Of a DNA stretch of 64,000 bases, positions 10,590 to 23,032 are shown piece by piece. The translations under genes and the position numbers were made by a program. The notes beneath the pieces are model-generated. The model was not told where the DNA came from and did no database searches. It saw nothing but the letters and a program-made list of their open reading frames with translations. The number at the start of each line of letters is the position of its first letter. The first letter of the stretch is position 1. This DNA comes from Astragalus membranaceus (lineage: Eukaryota; Streptophyta; Magnoliopsida; Fabales; Fabaceae): positions 134,017,027 to 134,081,026 of the forward strand of contig CM076846.1 of the NCBI GenBank assembly GCA_039519185.1. The letters are read 5' to 3'.

Positions 10590-10915
10590 CACTACAAGAA
10601 TTTCGGTGATTTCCGAGGGAAAAATCCCTCGAAAAAGTAGGAAAATCGGTCGCTAATTCACGTTTTCGACGGAATTTTCGACGGACAAAATTCCGTGGGA
10701 TAAACGGTCCTCGCAAACGATTTCCGACTGAAAATTCCCTCAGAAACGTTTCCGCCGCAAATCCCTCGGAAACTCCCTCGGAAATATCCCTCGCAAATCC
10801 CTCGGAAATGTCCCTCGCAAATCCCTCGGAAATAACCCTCGCAAATCCCTCGGAAATATCCCTCGCAAATTTCCAAGCAAATTCCGTCGAAAATTCCGTC
10901 GGTACGAATTGATAA
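10590..10915 (+). mobile_element. CACTA transposon terminus with subterminal repeats
   Basis: Begins with CACTACAAGAA, the standard terminus of plant CACTA elements, preceded by ATT. It is followed by a dense array of short subterminal motifs: TCGACGGAATTTTCGACGGA and then at least six copies of CTCGCAAATCCCTCGGAAAT or close variants (about 10735-10870). Such arrays are transposase-binding regions. No matching TTCTTGTAGTG end was found downstream, so the element is truncated or its end is degraded. Confidence 0.75.
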
Positions 10916-11594
10916 ATAATTTTTCAAAATCCTTCCATTACATGCAAACTCCATTCTATTTTGCAATACGACTTTCCTGCCAATTCAGACTCAGCAAATG
11001 TAACTAGCTTATAAGAGGTTTCCATCAGCAAATGTAACTCCCTTATACGTTTTATGCATACGTTTTATGCAGCTTAATTGTAAGGGAACGTTTTAAAAAG
11101 CATGAAATGCCAACTTAAGAAGCACTAATACAACAAGTTACCAATACACCACTATCCATTTGTCAAATAAGAAAAAGAAATAAGGGGCTACAAAATGGTT
11201 GTTTTCTGTGAGGTTGTTAATATTATTCTTTCTCTTTATTATGGAAGAAGAGAAGACACATTTTATGTAGAGAAGATGAACTCTGATTTTTAGATTTACA
11301 CTACTTATTTGATAATTCACAACAATTCTTCCCAATGTAAATAAAATATAAGTTAAAATAATTACAGATTCTCTTTCCTTGATTCTAAGCAAATTAAATA
11401 AGTTATGAATTGATATATTTAATGAGTCTCTCAATTAACTTGCACCGAGAGAATCTATTACGATAGTGATCTAATATAGTAATATCCCTAATTTTAAGTA
11501 GCAATGCAGATATGCTTGAAAATGCAGAATTTACTTAGAGAACAGACTAACTCTCCTAGTGAAAACTGGTGAGATCATGCATGGTACTTTTCGG
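10916..11594. other. Unassigned AT-rich sequence
   Basis: AT-rich, with no recognisable coding or repeat motif apart from a local duplication (CAGCAAATGTAACT at about 10992 and 11026). It lies between the CACTA end and a receptor-kinase fragment and may be CACTA interior. Confidence 0.25.
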
Positions 11595-11875
11595 CTCAAC
11601 CTTGTACCTCTCCAAGTGTCTATTGTAAACGGAACTATTATGAATTCACTTATGATGAATTGGCAACTGCCACTGGCAGATTTGTGAATGAAAATGTAAG
11701 TTGTCACTTTTTTTTATTAAAAAGTGTTATTATATTAATGAAACTTGTTGTCAATTTGTTTTTTCACTTATAGAAAACCGTGCATCTATTTTGGATTTGT
11801 CTGCTGATTCAAGATAACTATGGGAATAGCAAAAACCATTGCATATTTCAGCGACCGTTGTGAGTTTTTACTCTA
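11595..11875 (+). pseudogene. PERK-like receptor kinase fragment
   Basis: Degenerate piece of a receptor-like kinase. Around 11600-11698 a frame reads YYEFTYDELATATGRFVNEN and then a GT donor-like site. This matches the start of the kinase domain in PERK-type receptor kinases (FTYDELATAT is typical). At about 11795-11870 a second piece reads RITMGIAKTIAYFSDRC, resembling the segment before the catalytic loop. The glycine loop, the ATP-binding lysine and the catalytic loop are not visible. It lies about 1 kb inside a CACTA terminus, so capture by that element is possible but unproven. Confidence 0.45.
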
Positions 11876-12780
11876 TCGGTATACAATACATCTTATTTTA
11901 AGGTTATTTATACGTATCAATGAGTCTAACAGATTTTGTTAATTTTAATGGAATTATTTATCTTTTTCCTAAAATGCCTTGTCTCAGATCATTGATCAAG
12001 AATTTAGAACATACGTACATTGTTATTTGCGAAAGATTATGTAATATATAATACAATAACAATGTCATTTGATCGAATTCGTGTCAAGTTTGAGTGTATA
12101 TTTGATTCTAATTATGGCAACCTTTGATTGTCATCGATGATTCACCCCATGATAGCAACTCCATACTCCTTTCTCATAATAAATTGGGGTAAATGAGCCA
12201 TTGTTTCAAGAGAAAATTAAAAGAACTTGTTTTTAGTACTCAAAATTTATTTTAATGATGAAGTAATGAAAATATTTTCTTTTTATAAGCAAAATAATTA
12301 TTGAATAGAAACACGAGGTTAGCTTCGAAAATAGGCTAAGCTAGGTTAGTTAGCTATTATTCGGTCTTTGACTATTACTTCTCATTTTTTTCTTTTTACA
12401 AGCATAAAATATATTGAACAGATGCACGAGGTTAACCTAAAAATAGGCTAAGTTAAGTTAGCTAGCTATTATTTGAAGAAGTCTTTGCAAAATGTTACTC
12501 CTAATCTACAATCTACAATATCTTTTAGCAAATAACCCACTAAGTAAATACCTATATTACCCTCTGTTGAAAAAATAATTACAAACTACTCATTCAGGGA
12601 CAAAAATGTCATTTTACACTCATTCAAAGAATATCACTGCAACTCACTGCTACAACAGTGACCTCCTCTGCACCACGAAGCTACAGTCCTATGCATATCA
12701 AAACCAGCCTTTTACACAATGTGCAATATCTTCCAACTACAACTCAATGTGGAACAAATACACTCCTTTCAGAAACACAA
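11876..12780. other. Unassigned AT-rich sequence
   Basis: No gene is visible. It contains two diverged copies of a segment of about 110 bp, marked by ATTGAATAGAAACACGAGGTTAGC near 12300 and ATTGAACAGATGCACGAGGTTAAC near 12413. Both end in GCTAGCTATTAT or a variant. Confidence 0.35.
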
Positions 12781-15700
12781 AACACTGACACCCAAAACAC
12801 ATTTCCAGAGAAGCCACGAGAAAGAGGAATAGAACGAACAAGAGAGAAAGGGGAAAGATCAGAATGAGGACGAAGAGAGAAAGAGGAATAGAACGAAGAA
12901 GAAGACAGCAGTTCGATTGTGCAGAGGTACCATTTTTCTGAGTTTAACCCTAAACCCTAACTTGCTTCAGCGATTTCAGATCTCTGTCCACTCTCCTAAC
13001 GAAAATCTCTCATCAATATTTCAGTTTAATACTTCTTTTTCCCCTTTCGATTTCTGATTTAGGGTTACCAAACTTCTATTTTTGCTAAATCAAATGCTCT
13101 AACATTTACATTGCGTAGCATATCGCACAAATCTGTTTTGTATAAAACGGTGCCTTTCTTTTTTTAAATTTCCATTTCTGTTTTGTGTACATCAACCTAG
13201 ATTTATGTGTATTGCTTTCCATTTCAACTATCGTATTCAGTTTTTACCAGGATTTCTGCTTTGTGATGATTTCAGAGAAGCAAAGAGAAACAGGAAGACA
13301 ACGAAGAACAGAGAAAGGGTGAAGAGCAGAAGGAAGACGTCTGACGAAGAAGACAACAGGAACTGTATACAAGGTTGACAATCCCATTCATATGTCACTT
13401 TAGGTATTTTTGTAATTCTTATGCCAATCTTTAACGGTTTCCCACTTTATATTTGATATCCCAGGATCCGGTCTCTGTTTTGGCCTTTCAAAAGCATCAC
13501 TTATATTTGTCATCTTTCTTTTAGGTTTTTACGTTAACTCTTCGCAAATTTAACTCTGCTCATGCCAAACTTTAGTATATCAGAAAAAGGCTAACTAACT
13601 TTCTCCTAACTTTGTCATTTCCTTCTCCGTGTTATGCAGGATAATATGGCACGAAATTTTGTAGCACGAAGTTTTGATTCAATCAACAATGTCACCAAGG
13701 ATAAGGAGACTTGGAAGTTTGCAGTTCGTGTGACAAATCTCTGGACTGTTGTAGGTCAGTCAAAACAGCCACACCTTGAGATGGTTATTATGGATCAACA
13801 GGTATCACTTTACACATAAATATTTCTTAATTCAATTCTACAAATTCCCTATTTAACCTTTCTTTCAAAATCGTGTTTTTCCTAGGCCCATAAGATTCAA
13901 GTCATTATACCTGCTAAAGAATTTCAAACATTCAGCCCTCAACTTGAAGAGTCCAACACATACATCATGCACAATTTCACTGTGCAACATAATGATTTAT
14001 CATTTAAGGCATGTGACCATCCATTCAAGTTGATCGTTAGTGGTGCGACAAGCGTTCGACATGTTCAGATTCCTGACATACCTTTTCAAACTTTCACATT
14101 TAAACCCTTTTCTGAAATCCTAGATGGCAATTATCGGGAGGATTTGTTAGTCGGTATGACAACCTTTCAATTTCATGCTTCATTGTTCAATCTTTTTTAA
14201 TCTTTCAACTGTACATACATGCTAACAATATCAACTTTTCAAAATGCAATAGATTTGATTGGTGCTGTTCAAGATGTTACACATATCAAAAGAAACGGTA
14301 ACCCCAAGAAGGTGGCTTTGATCTTGAAAGATATAAGGTTATCATTTCTTCTACCACTTATTTTTATGCATATCAAAACTTATGCAACTAGCGTTTTCAC
14401 AACTTTCTACTTTTTACCCCCTCTTTTCCCCAAAGTGGCCATTGCCTTCAATGCACTCTTTGGGAGGATTATGCCCAACAATTTATCACCTATCAAGAAC
14501 AGCATCCCGCCACACAACCTACCATAATACTACTAAATCTAGCTAAAGTGAAGCCACCTCAAGGTAAACTTTGAACCATCTTTCTTCATTCAATATAAAG
14601 TTTCAATAACATTTTTCTTTATCATACACTAACCATTTCTAATTATCATCTACTAGAAAAATACAACCAACCCGTCTCTGTGTCAAATGCATGGAATGGA
14701 ACTAAGCTTTTTATAAATGACAACTTAGCTGAAATTCAAGATTATATCAATAGGTTTGTCTTATGATTATCGTCATTCTAAAAGTAATCTACCTTTATAT
14801 CTATTAACTCATGGGGCTCACCTTTTGCTACATTCCAGGTTTCCAAATCATACTTTGTCACAGCCCTCTGCTCAAACGATGTCTCAAGCAAGTGGAAGCT
14901 CTCAATTCACACAATACTCACAACTTGACAAGTTTTTGCACAATGCTATGCCTAAGAGTTTATATGAAATTAATCGTCTCACTCAGGTACTTTATCTTTT
15001 TATCTTTTGATCTTCATATCTATTATTGTCAAATATACTATGAGAATCTATAATCATTGTAACACATTGTATTTTACCACACTAAAGATTCCTTTTTAAA
15101 AATACTTAGGATACCGTCTGTGTAACTGTGGCAACAACTGGGATGATTTTAGTTAACCCAAAAGGATGGTCTTATCCTGGATGCCCAAAGTTAACCTGTT
15201 CCTATGGAACCACTCTACAAAATGATGGCAAGTATAAATGTAAATGTGGTCTAATCTCTGACAACACAGTGCCTAGGTATCAAAATTTCAATACATCATT
15301 GACTATACAATATTTAACTCACCATCACTTAGACACTCATCAGATTTAATATTCTTTTAGGTACAAAGTGGAAATCAAAGTCGTGGACAAGCAAGAGGAG
15401 ACAAGGCTTATGTTCTGGAATCCACATGTTGTTGATCTTCTTGGAGTTACTGCAGCTGACCTCAAACAACGGATGCTTGAGGCATTGACATTCCCATTAA
15501 ATTATATGTATCATGTTGAACTTAATTAACTGAATTTATTGTTACCCACTTTACTAGGATGGAGAAGACGACCCTAAGGTATATCCAGCACTTCTTGATG
15601 AACTATTGGATAGACAATTGGCATTCAGACTTAGAGCAACACCAGGAAACAAACTTGCTACATTGGCAGTTTCTGAAGATCCAAATTATATCCAAGCCAT

Positions 15701-16131
15701 TATCCCATTGATTCAATCGGAGGAGGTATTCATCTTTTACACACAGCCAAACTCAAATATTCTAATTTCATCTCTACTCCTCCCTAAGAGATTTTACAAT
15801 GTATCCAGAGCGCATCAATGATACAGGGCGCCATTAAGCAATTAGATCAAGACATTAGCTTCACCAGTGTAAGCTTCTGCCCAATTCTACCATCTTGATA
15901 TATTTGAATCATAGACAATAAATTCGGAAGTTATTTTACATGATTCATATTATCTTCATTTGCTTTTTTCAGCAATCCTTATCTGACATGGCAGAACATG
16001 ACCCTGATCTTAAAGACCAACTTACTCCGGCCAAAACAACTTTTGCACCACCCAAATTGGAGGAATGTCAGACCCAAGACTTGGGAACTCCACAAATGTC
16101 ATCAAGCAAGAACAAGAAAATTAGAAAGTAG
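12780..16131 (+). CDS. RPA1-like (replication protein A) OB-fold protein, Helitron type
   Basis: Predicted single-stranded DNA-binding protein related to the large subunit of replication protein A. Coding exons read as 13646-13801, 13886-14153, 14253-14337, 14436-14563, 14657-14753, 14839-14986, 15110-15276, 15361-15481, 15558-15725, 15809-15868 and 15973-16131. They sum to 1557 nt (518 residues), in frame throughout. Two likely 5' UTR exons lie near 12780-12926 and 13276-13374. The N-terminus (WKFAVRVTNLW...LEMVIMDQQ...IQVIIPAK) is an OB fold. A C-terminal region with CPKLTC and CKCG resembles the RPA zinc-binding OB fold. Intron 8 appears to start with GC rather than GT (15482), which is allowed but weak here. 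RPA-like genes of this kind are commonly carried by plant Helitrons, and a Helitron-like N-terminal exon follows at 17738. Exon limits are my own prediction. Confidence 0.75.
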
Positions 16132-17210
16132 AGCAGTGACAGTTATTCTGTGTTCTTTAGTAGATCAATTAGATTACCAGTTACAACTCACTTTTCGTTC
16201 AACGAGTGTAGTCCTGCATTTTGCAACTTTCACTAACTAATTCTTCTCTGTTGTTGTCTTTGTACTTTTTTGTTCATATCTAAGGAACTACACCTGGAAC
16301 ATGGTAATGAGTAATGACTTTATGTTGCTGTAATCAACTACATTATGACTTCACTTTTGTCATGTTTCAAGTTTAAATTAATCTACTAAACTAAATTATG
16401 CATACACTGTTGGAAAGTGTGTTCCTACTTCCAGTATAATTTTAAAAGCAGATATGTCCTGCTCTTACTGCATGTGCAATCTAACTAACACAACCCTGCA
16501 TTGAGAATTTCCCATGTTCATGATGGGTTTAACATTGGACTTTTTTAGGGAAAAAAACTGTGACGTTAATAGTTTTTTTTGTTATTTTTAACACGTCAAA
16601 AAATATATTAAATGTATTAAATTTTCTTTTCAATGGCCGACTACTTACATGTTGCAACAGTAGTCAAAGATTTTGCATCATCTTTAACTACATCTGATAT
16701 ATGGCTGTTCTTTAGAGGAAAATTAAAAATTAAACAAGCCAAATCTGAAAACATAAATTACAGGTATTTTTGTAATAACTCAAATGGTCTCCTGCTGATT
16801 GTAAATAAATATAATATCAGACTTCTCTTCACTCCAAAAAGAGAATAACAGGGTAAGAGTTAATCAATTATAAAAAAAACTATATCATATATTAATAAAA
16901 TAATCTGATATACTTATAGAAACATGTTCATAAACTATATTTTTACAACTCAACCAAACTAGACAGATTGTAACTAAACCAGATAAGGGTGTTTGACTGA
17001 TAAAATCTGCAGCATTAAATGTTATGTCTGCAACAGAGATACTGCTGCAGTATATCAAATTTTCTGCCCATTGATAGTGGTTTCCCTATTAAATTATCTA
17101 ACCTTTATACCTATTACTATATCTATCGTACACCTATAGCAACCCTAACACACATTTTCTGATTTCGAAAAAAATGCTGCAGATTTAACATTAAAAACTG
17201 AACCAATAAA
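16132..17210. other. Unassigned sequence between RPA-like gene and next exon
   Basis: AT-rich and without a credible gene. A 71-codon open frame at 16633-16848 has no recognisable motif. The first 250 bp are probably the 3' UTR of the RPA-like gene. Confidence 0.3.
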
Positions 17211-18190
17211 GGTGAGCCAAATGAGGGTCAAAAAAACCAGGGAGGATGCATCAGCAACACCACCACCAGAGTCTTCTTCACAACAATGTAATTTTCTTCA
17301 ATATCTAGCTTTATTCAATCTCCAGCAACTCTACAGAGTCACCATCAGTTACCAAAGGTATGTTCCCTAATCTCAATATTAGCATTACCTTTAAATGATT
17401 CAATGTAGCTGATACTTTATAACCTATTTATATTTCCATATCATCCATTATAAGATATAGTTGATTGTTCTCTTTTACCAACTCTATAAAATGCATCTAA
17501 TGTTTTTAATGAACCACAAATATTTAATGTAAGTAGTCACACATAGAGCTTACATTAACTGATTGTACAATTTAGCTCATTATAATAGGACAAATTTTTT
17601 AACCGATATAACAGATATACTTAAACACCTTTGTCATTATTAAAATAATATCTTTATCATCATTAATTATAACAACTTTTATGTCCTTATAAATGGTATC
17701 CTATTGAATCACACTTTGTTAACAGATACACAAGCAATGCCTCCTAAGAAAAGAAGGGAATTCTGCAACACCACCAATATGCCTACTCAAAAAAACAGAA
17801 TTGGAGAAAACATAACAAACTCAACTCAGCTAAATTCCTACAGAAGGCATTCAACTCCAACTCACACACCATTCACTGATATTTCAAATACTTTGCAAAA
17901 TCAGTTTGGAACAAACACTTCTTCTTCAAATGCAACACAACATTTACATTCTGACATCTACACTCATCCAACTCAACATCTTCAAAAAAGAAGAAAAGCA
18001 ACTGACATTGCCACATTAGGAATCAATTTAATTTCCAGGTTTGATGTGGTAAATCAATCTTACATCACTCCCAATAGAGAAATACCATCTTCTTCAACAC
18101 ATCCACCAAATGCCTCACATACAGTTCTCAATAATGAGTTTCTTGATATTCAAGGAGAAGATAATGATAATGATAATCTTCCATATCAAG
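17211..18190 (+). pseudogene. Putative Helitron RepHel N-terminal exon (truncated)
   Basis: Starting at an ATG (17738) is a frame of about 150 codons (MPPKKRREFCN..., then FTDISNTLQ, and HLQKRRKATDIATL), ending at a plausible donor GGTAACA (18190). It is basic, rich in Asn, Ser and Thr, and low in complexity. Plant Helitron Rep/helicase proteins often begin with such a region, and the gene would follow an RPA-like gene on the same strand. A possible non-coding first exon with a donor (AAAGGTATGTT) lies at about 17211-17360. No Rep or helicase motifs follow; an LTR-like block starts within about 60 bp. The function assignment is tentative. Confidence 0.35.
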
Positions 18191-18253
18191 GTAACAAATA
18201 AATCGATTGACTTATTTAATTTATATATATATATATCCGTGCTTATTAATCAA

Positions 18254-19594
18254 TGTTTCAGAAATGCAGTTTTTCGTATAAATCCCCATTCCGTTCATTT
18301 CCAATATCCAGTCCGATCGATAGCCAACATAACCCTGCATTATTTCAGTACCACAACCAGTACAAACAACAACTATAACAATCATCCAATCACTTGGCAT
18401 TCATGAAATCATTTCGCACAAAACCAACTTCTACCTTTTCGCAAATACGGTTTTTAGACTCGAAACTTACGAAACGGAATCCAACCCACATTTCAGTCAC
18501 ATACAATATTTGACACGAACATTAAATCCCTAAAGGAGTATAGAACTCACCATTCGTGATGAAAATCACGTACTACCAAGAATCCATGGAATGCAATTAA
18601 CTACGTAACCACCCGAACGATCCCCAATTCGACTCCAACGTTCCCACGAACTCGAAATGACTCCCAAAACTAACTCCAGTCCCACAAGATACTGAACCTC
18701 ATCCAAATGCACCTCAATCCTCAATGCAAGTTCAGTTCTATCCCGATCTAACCCCGACTCTTAGAAACGCGGCAACTAACTCCAAAATTGGTTTGGCAGC
18801 ATCTGTAAGCTGTTTTGCATCAGGCATAACTAATTCAATTCTTAACCAAAATCATTCAAACCAGTGCGTAATGTGTAGATAATTTTGTCTACTTTCATAT
18901 GGTTCAAGTCCCGAACTGATTTGACCAGTATTCAGGGAATTACGGCTAAAATACCAAAACTGGTTCGAAAATATTACTGTGACAAAATCGAAACTTGTAC
19001 TTAAATTTTCTCCCTCAATACTCAGTCAAATCAACTGGTTCTTGTGCCTAACTTGAAGTAATTTGTGTCTAGTTTCTAAAGAATTTAAAATGAACTGCAT
19101 ATGAGTTTCATAGGGAAAGTTATATGGAAGATACCAAAGGTAGTGAAAACTGTTTTTGTGCAGATTGTTGTATGCTTGGAGAAACTGATTTCCAATGCTT
19201 TAAACCACCCATCAACTTGACTTTTCCAGCTTCACACGTCTTCTAACTCGAACCCAGAAGCTTACTCAACAACATAAATGCTCCAAAACTGTCCCCAACA
19301 AGTTCAGCTACTGAAATCCCTACCACTCTACTCCAAAGCACAATGTAGGTTCTAATTTACTCAAGGCCAGCACTAACTTTAACATGCAAGCTCCCAAAAC
19401 TCTCAAAACTCTATTTCCTCACTTTGGAGCTTGAACCTTCAACAATTGTGAATTGATGAAGAAGGAGAAGTGATTGATGATTCTGGTATCATTGTGTAGA
19501 AAAAGAAAAATGGTGAAGATTGATGGTTAAATGGCTCACATGCATGAAGAACCCATGGAGTATTCTTCTTCTCTTCTCCTTCCCTCACTCTCAC

Positions 19595-19657
<63 letters not shown>

Positions 19658-20143
19658 AGTTTTTTGATCTCTGTTGAAGTGAAGGAGGATATGGGTTGTG
19701 TTTCAGTTTTAATGAGCCGAGGGTTTCATTTTGGGTGGAAAGGACCAAAATGCCCTTTACTTATCTCACCACCTCTATTTATTTTTAACCAACCACTAAC
19801 TCAATAATTTACTTCTAAAATTCTGGTTGTTGTTATATGGAAGTGAGGAGTGTGTTTGGTGTTTAATTTCAGCTGAAGGTTTAAATGGAGTGTAAATGAC
19901 CAAAATACCCCCTCTACTTAACTTTCCTCTAATTTCTCACTTAAATCCCAATTTGACTCAACAATTACCAATAACTTATATATTCAACATAATGTAGCAA
20001 ACAAGCACACAATAAATCATTTAATCCATGACAATCATCATACTTATAATTAATTATGCTAACTTATTTAACTTAGCTAACAATTATATTATGACCTCTT
20101 GCTAATTTCAATAATTGAAATTAGCTAAATTGGGGATGTTACA
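18254..20143 (-). mobile_element. LTR-like block, minus orientation (putative solo LTR)
   Basis: Read on the minus strand, the block begins TGTAACATCCCCAATTTAGC (plus-strand end at 20143), a start resembling plant gypsy-type LTRs. About 350 bp further in, it has an AATAAATAG TATA-like site and then a GA microsatellite. The far boundary is set at TGTTTCAG (18254) because it gives TG...CA ends, but the flanking five bases (ATCAA and ATTTT) do not match. The block may therefore be truncated or differently bounded. Confidence 0.4.
19598..19655. repeat. (CT)n microsatellite
   Basis: About 28 uninterrupted CT units. They lie inside the LTR-like block and create a meaningless Ser/Leu open frame. 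Confidence 0.95.
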
Positions 20144-20654
20144 ATTTTTTTTTGTAACAGTCTGGGTCCTTTTCTTTCTAGTAGGCTACCCCAGAACTGT
20201 ACATCATGACCTTCTCCACCACCCCTAAGTTCTCAATCCATCTTCTTCTTCTCCATCTTTCCATTTTCTCCCTCTCCTCTTCATCTTCACCAACTAACAT
20301 ATAACCTCTAACTTCATCTTCACCAAAATCCCACCAGGTCTATGTATAGGAGAACTACATAAGACAAGTAAGATGCAAGACTATAATCAACATTAATCGA
20401 AAACTTCAAATACTTAACTGATTATTCATATACCTTAACACATGTTTACTCTAGAACGAAGAGAAATAGGCTGAAAAAAGAGTAGGATGCCCATGTATAA
20501 AGAGGGAAAAGGGAATACGGGGATCTATCCTCACAGTAGAGAAACAGACAAAAGAAGGGACTGTTAGCAACCTAGACAGCGTGTAGAATATGAATGGAGA
20601 AGGAATGTGTGGAATGATCCCGGCATTATCACAATACCACCAGAAAGTGGATAA

Positions 20655-20945
20655 ATGTGAGGGAGAAGATGAGATGGTTTAGGCAAGAATTGAGACAGGT
20701 GGGTACTCTGTTTTGGGAGGAGTTGGATACAGGGTCCAGTCGCCATAGGCAGCCTTTTTTGTTCAATAATTATGTCCTTACCCGCCCCATTTTATGTTGT
20801 GAGGGAGACGACAAAAAGGTTAAGGCGAGAATTGGGTCAGGCGAAATACTCTATTTTGGGAAGAGTTGGATACAAGGTAATGCCAATCGCCCTAGGCCGC
20901 CTGTTATGTTCAAACATTACCATGCCTTAGACCTTATTTTATCCA
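20655..20945 (+). repeat. 142-bp tandem duplication, possibly LINE zf-RVT-like
   Basis: Two diverged copies start at TGTGAGGGAGA (20655 and 20797). The second copy reads KARIGSGEILYFGKSWIQG, which loosely resembles the segment before the C-terminal zinc-finger of plant LINE reverse transcriptases. The resemblance is weak, and no reverse transcriptase motif is present. Confidence 0.35.
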
Positions 20946-20989
20946 CCACTAGGTCACCGCTAAATGTATGTATCAATAATGTAATTGTC

Positions 20990-21363
20990 TATGAAATAGC
21001 AATGACGGATCTTGACCAAAATGTTTGGGTGGGCCGCTACTTTAAGAGACATGAAAACTCAAAAACGCATGAATAAAGACGCAGAAACACTAATACAATT
21101 ATAAAAGATAAATATAAATTAAAATTATTTATAGAGAAAATTAAATGACTAAAAATGTAATTTTATTTCACATAGAGACTCAATTGAAATTGTTTGTAAA
21201 AAATATAATTTTAAATTTATTTGATTCTAATTTTAATAAGATGAATATATATTTTTCGAAGTTATTAACCATATATTCATAATTTCTAATTCTAAATAAG
21301 AGATGTGATAATATTAAAAATATCAATAAAATTTATACTACAAAAAATATAATAAAAAAATAC

Positions 21364-21403
<40 letters not shown>

Positions 21404-21865
21404 TATCTATATTTGAGTAAAATAAATATTATTAATGCATAAAAACATATTTTGCTAATGTATTATATATTTTAAATTTATAAATTCAATAACAATTGTT
21501 TGTTTAGTGGTAATGGGTGCAATTATTATTGTACTAGTCATGGTCTCATGGATTCAATTCAATTGTTATAATGCACATTTTGTTTTCAAGTATACAAATA
21601 AGCACAACAACAAAGATATAAGAGGAGAAAAATTAAAAAATGACACCAGCAGGAATTGAATAGGGAATAGGGAATCTTACAATGAGTGGTAGAAGTTACA
21701 ACCGCTAAGCCAAGATCCATATTATTAATAGTGGCACAAATTATTTATATATTTGGTAATTAGTTACTGTTTTTTAAACATAGGGGTATTTTAGTAATTC
21801 ACATGATTTTTCTTGGTTGGGCCATGGCCCTCCCAGCCCTTATGAAGATCAGCCCGTGTGCAAGA
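20990..21865. mobile_element. Possible non-autonomous hAT-like element
   Basis: The left end has GACGGATCTTGACC followed by GGGTGGGCC. The right end has GGGCCATGGCCCTCC and then ATGAAGATCAGCC, which is roughly its reverse complement. Plant elements with terminal GGATCT and GGGCC-rich ends are common. The interior is AT-rich non-coding with an (AT)n run at 21367-21398. Terminal repeats are diverged and no target duplication was confirmed. Confidence 0.3.
21367..21398. repeat. (AT)n microsatellite
   Basis: About 16 AT units. Confidence 0.95.
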
Positions 21866-22449
21866 GGTGCAAATGTACAATAATGATAAAATATAAGTAT
21901 AGAGCATTTGAGATTGTAATGAAATTCAATTGTATACAGGTATGGGTTTTTGTCTTGTGCCCCAAATCTCCTATACATCGACCTAGTGGGATATTCTGTT
22001 TGTCTACAGACTTTTCATCTCTATTATTTTTTCTCTTAGCATTTTCTTTGTGTTTCAGGCTTAACACGGGCATTTAGGTTGCAGGTACCCATAGAGGAGA
22101 AGATGGGTTGCAGAATTGAGGATTTAGGTTAAGTGGGTTAGGGTATGAAATGATTTTGGTGAAGATGAAGAGAGGAGTTATATGTTAGTTGGTGAAGATG
22201 AAGAGGAGAAGGGAAAGAATGGGAAGATGGAGAAGAAGAAGATGGATTGAAAATTTAGGGTTTTTAATTTATTGAAACATGTGATTTAATATGTGGCATG
22301 CCAAATCACCTTTAAAAAAATTAGAAATGAAAAAAATTTCACATCAAAACTCTGTTAGTCACATCAACAGATGGCTAGCAGAGCATTAACAGAAGGGTAT
22401 TTTTTTAAAAATACTATTTAGCAAGGACTTTTTAGAAAAAAATTGCAGA

Positions 22450-23032
22450 CACTAATTTAGAAAGTCGCTATATTTGCAGTGACAAAAAATAAGTGCCACT
22501 CCTATGTGGTCTCGATCTCTAAGGCATTTTCACCTTAGTTCTTTTTTGTTAGCAAAGAAACGTAAAAGTTTTGTTAAAAACATCCGATTCATAGTCATCC
22601 TTGGTGGTTGACTAGAGAAGTGGCACTTCTCTAGGCATTTTCACCTTAGTGGCACTAATTTAGAAAATTGTTATATTTGCAGTGACGAAAAATATATTTA
22701 AGCCTAGAAAAACATTAAAGTAAAACTAGGACCTACACTCGTATGTGGTCTCGGCCTCTAAGGCATTTTCACCTTAGTTCTTTTTTTTAGCAAAGAAAGG
22801 TAGAAGTTTTGTTAAAACCTTCTGATTCATAGTCATCTTTGGTGGTTGACTAGAGAAGTGACATTTCTCTAGGAGGTATAGAGCCATTTCTCTAGTCATC
22901 TTTGGGTTTTAAAAGCGGATGCCACTTCTCTAGGCATTTTCACCTTAGTTCTTTTTTTTAGCAAAGAAAGGTAGAAGTTCTCCTCAAAATAAAATTCAAA
23001 CTTCGAATATTTACTAGAGAAGTGGCATCCGC
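22450..23032. repeat. Tandem duplication with palindromic CTAGAGAAGTGGC motifs
   Basis: Partial copies of a segment of about 200-240 bp. CACTAATTTAGAAA recurs at 22450 and 22653. GGCATTTTCACCTTAGT recurs at about 22523, 22633, 22762 and 22933. GACTAGAGAAGTG(G/A)CA with its reverse complement CACTTCTCTAG forms short palindromes at about 22611-22636 and, over a longer distance, between about 22920 and 23020. No coding potential was seen. The unit is not one I recognise. Confidence 0.6.

Larger units (their letters stand above)
20225..22258. repeat. Long-spaced inverted repeat (arms of about 106 bp)
   Basis: The left arm 20225-20330 and the right arm 22152-22258 are reverse complements at roughly 90% identity. 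Read on the plus strand, the right arm begins GATTTTGGTGAAGATGAAG and includes TTATATGTTAGTTGGTGAAG. The interval holds a 142-bp duplication, a possible hAT-type non-autonomous element and an AT microsatellite. The arms could be termini of one element or remains of an inverted duplication; I cannot identify target duplications. Confidence 0.6.
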
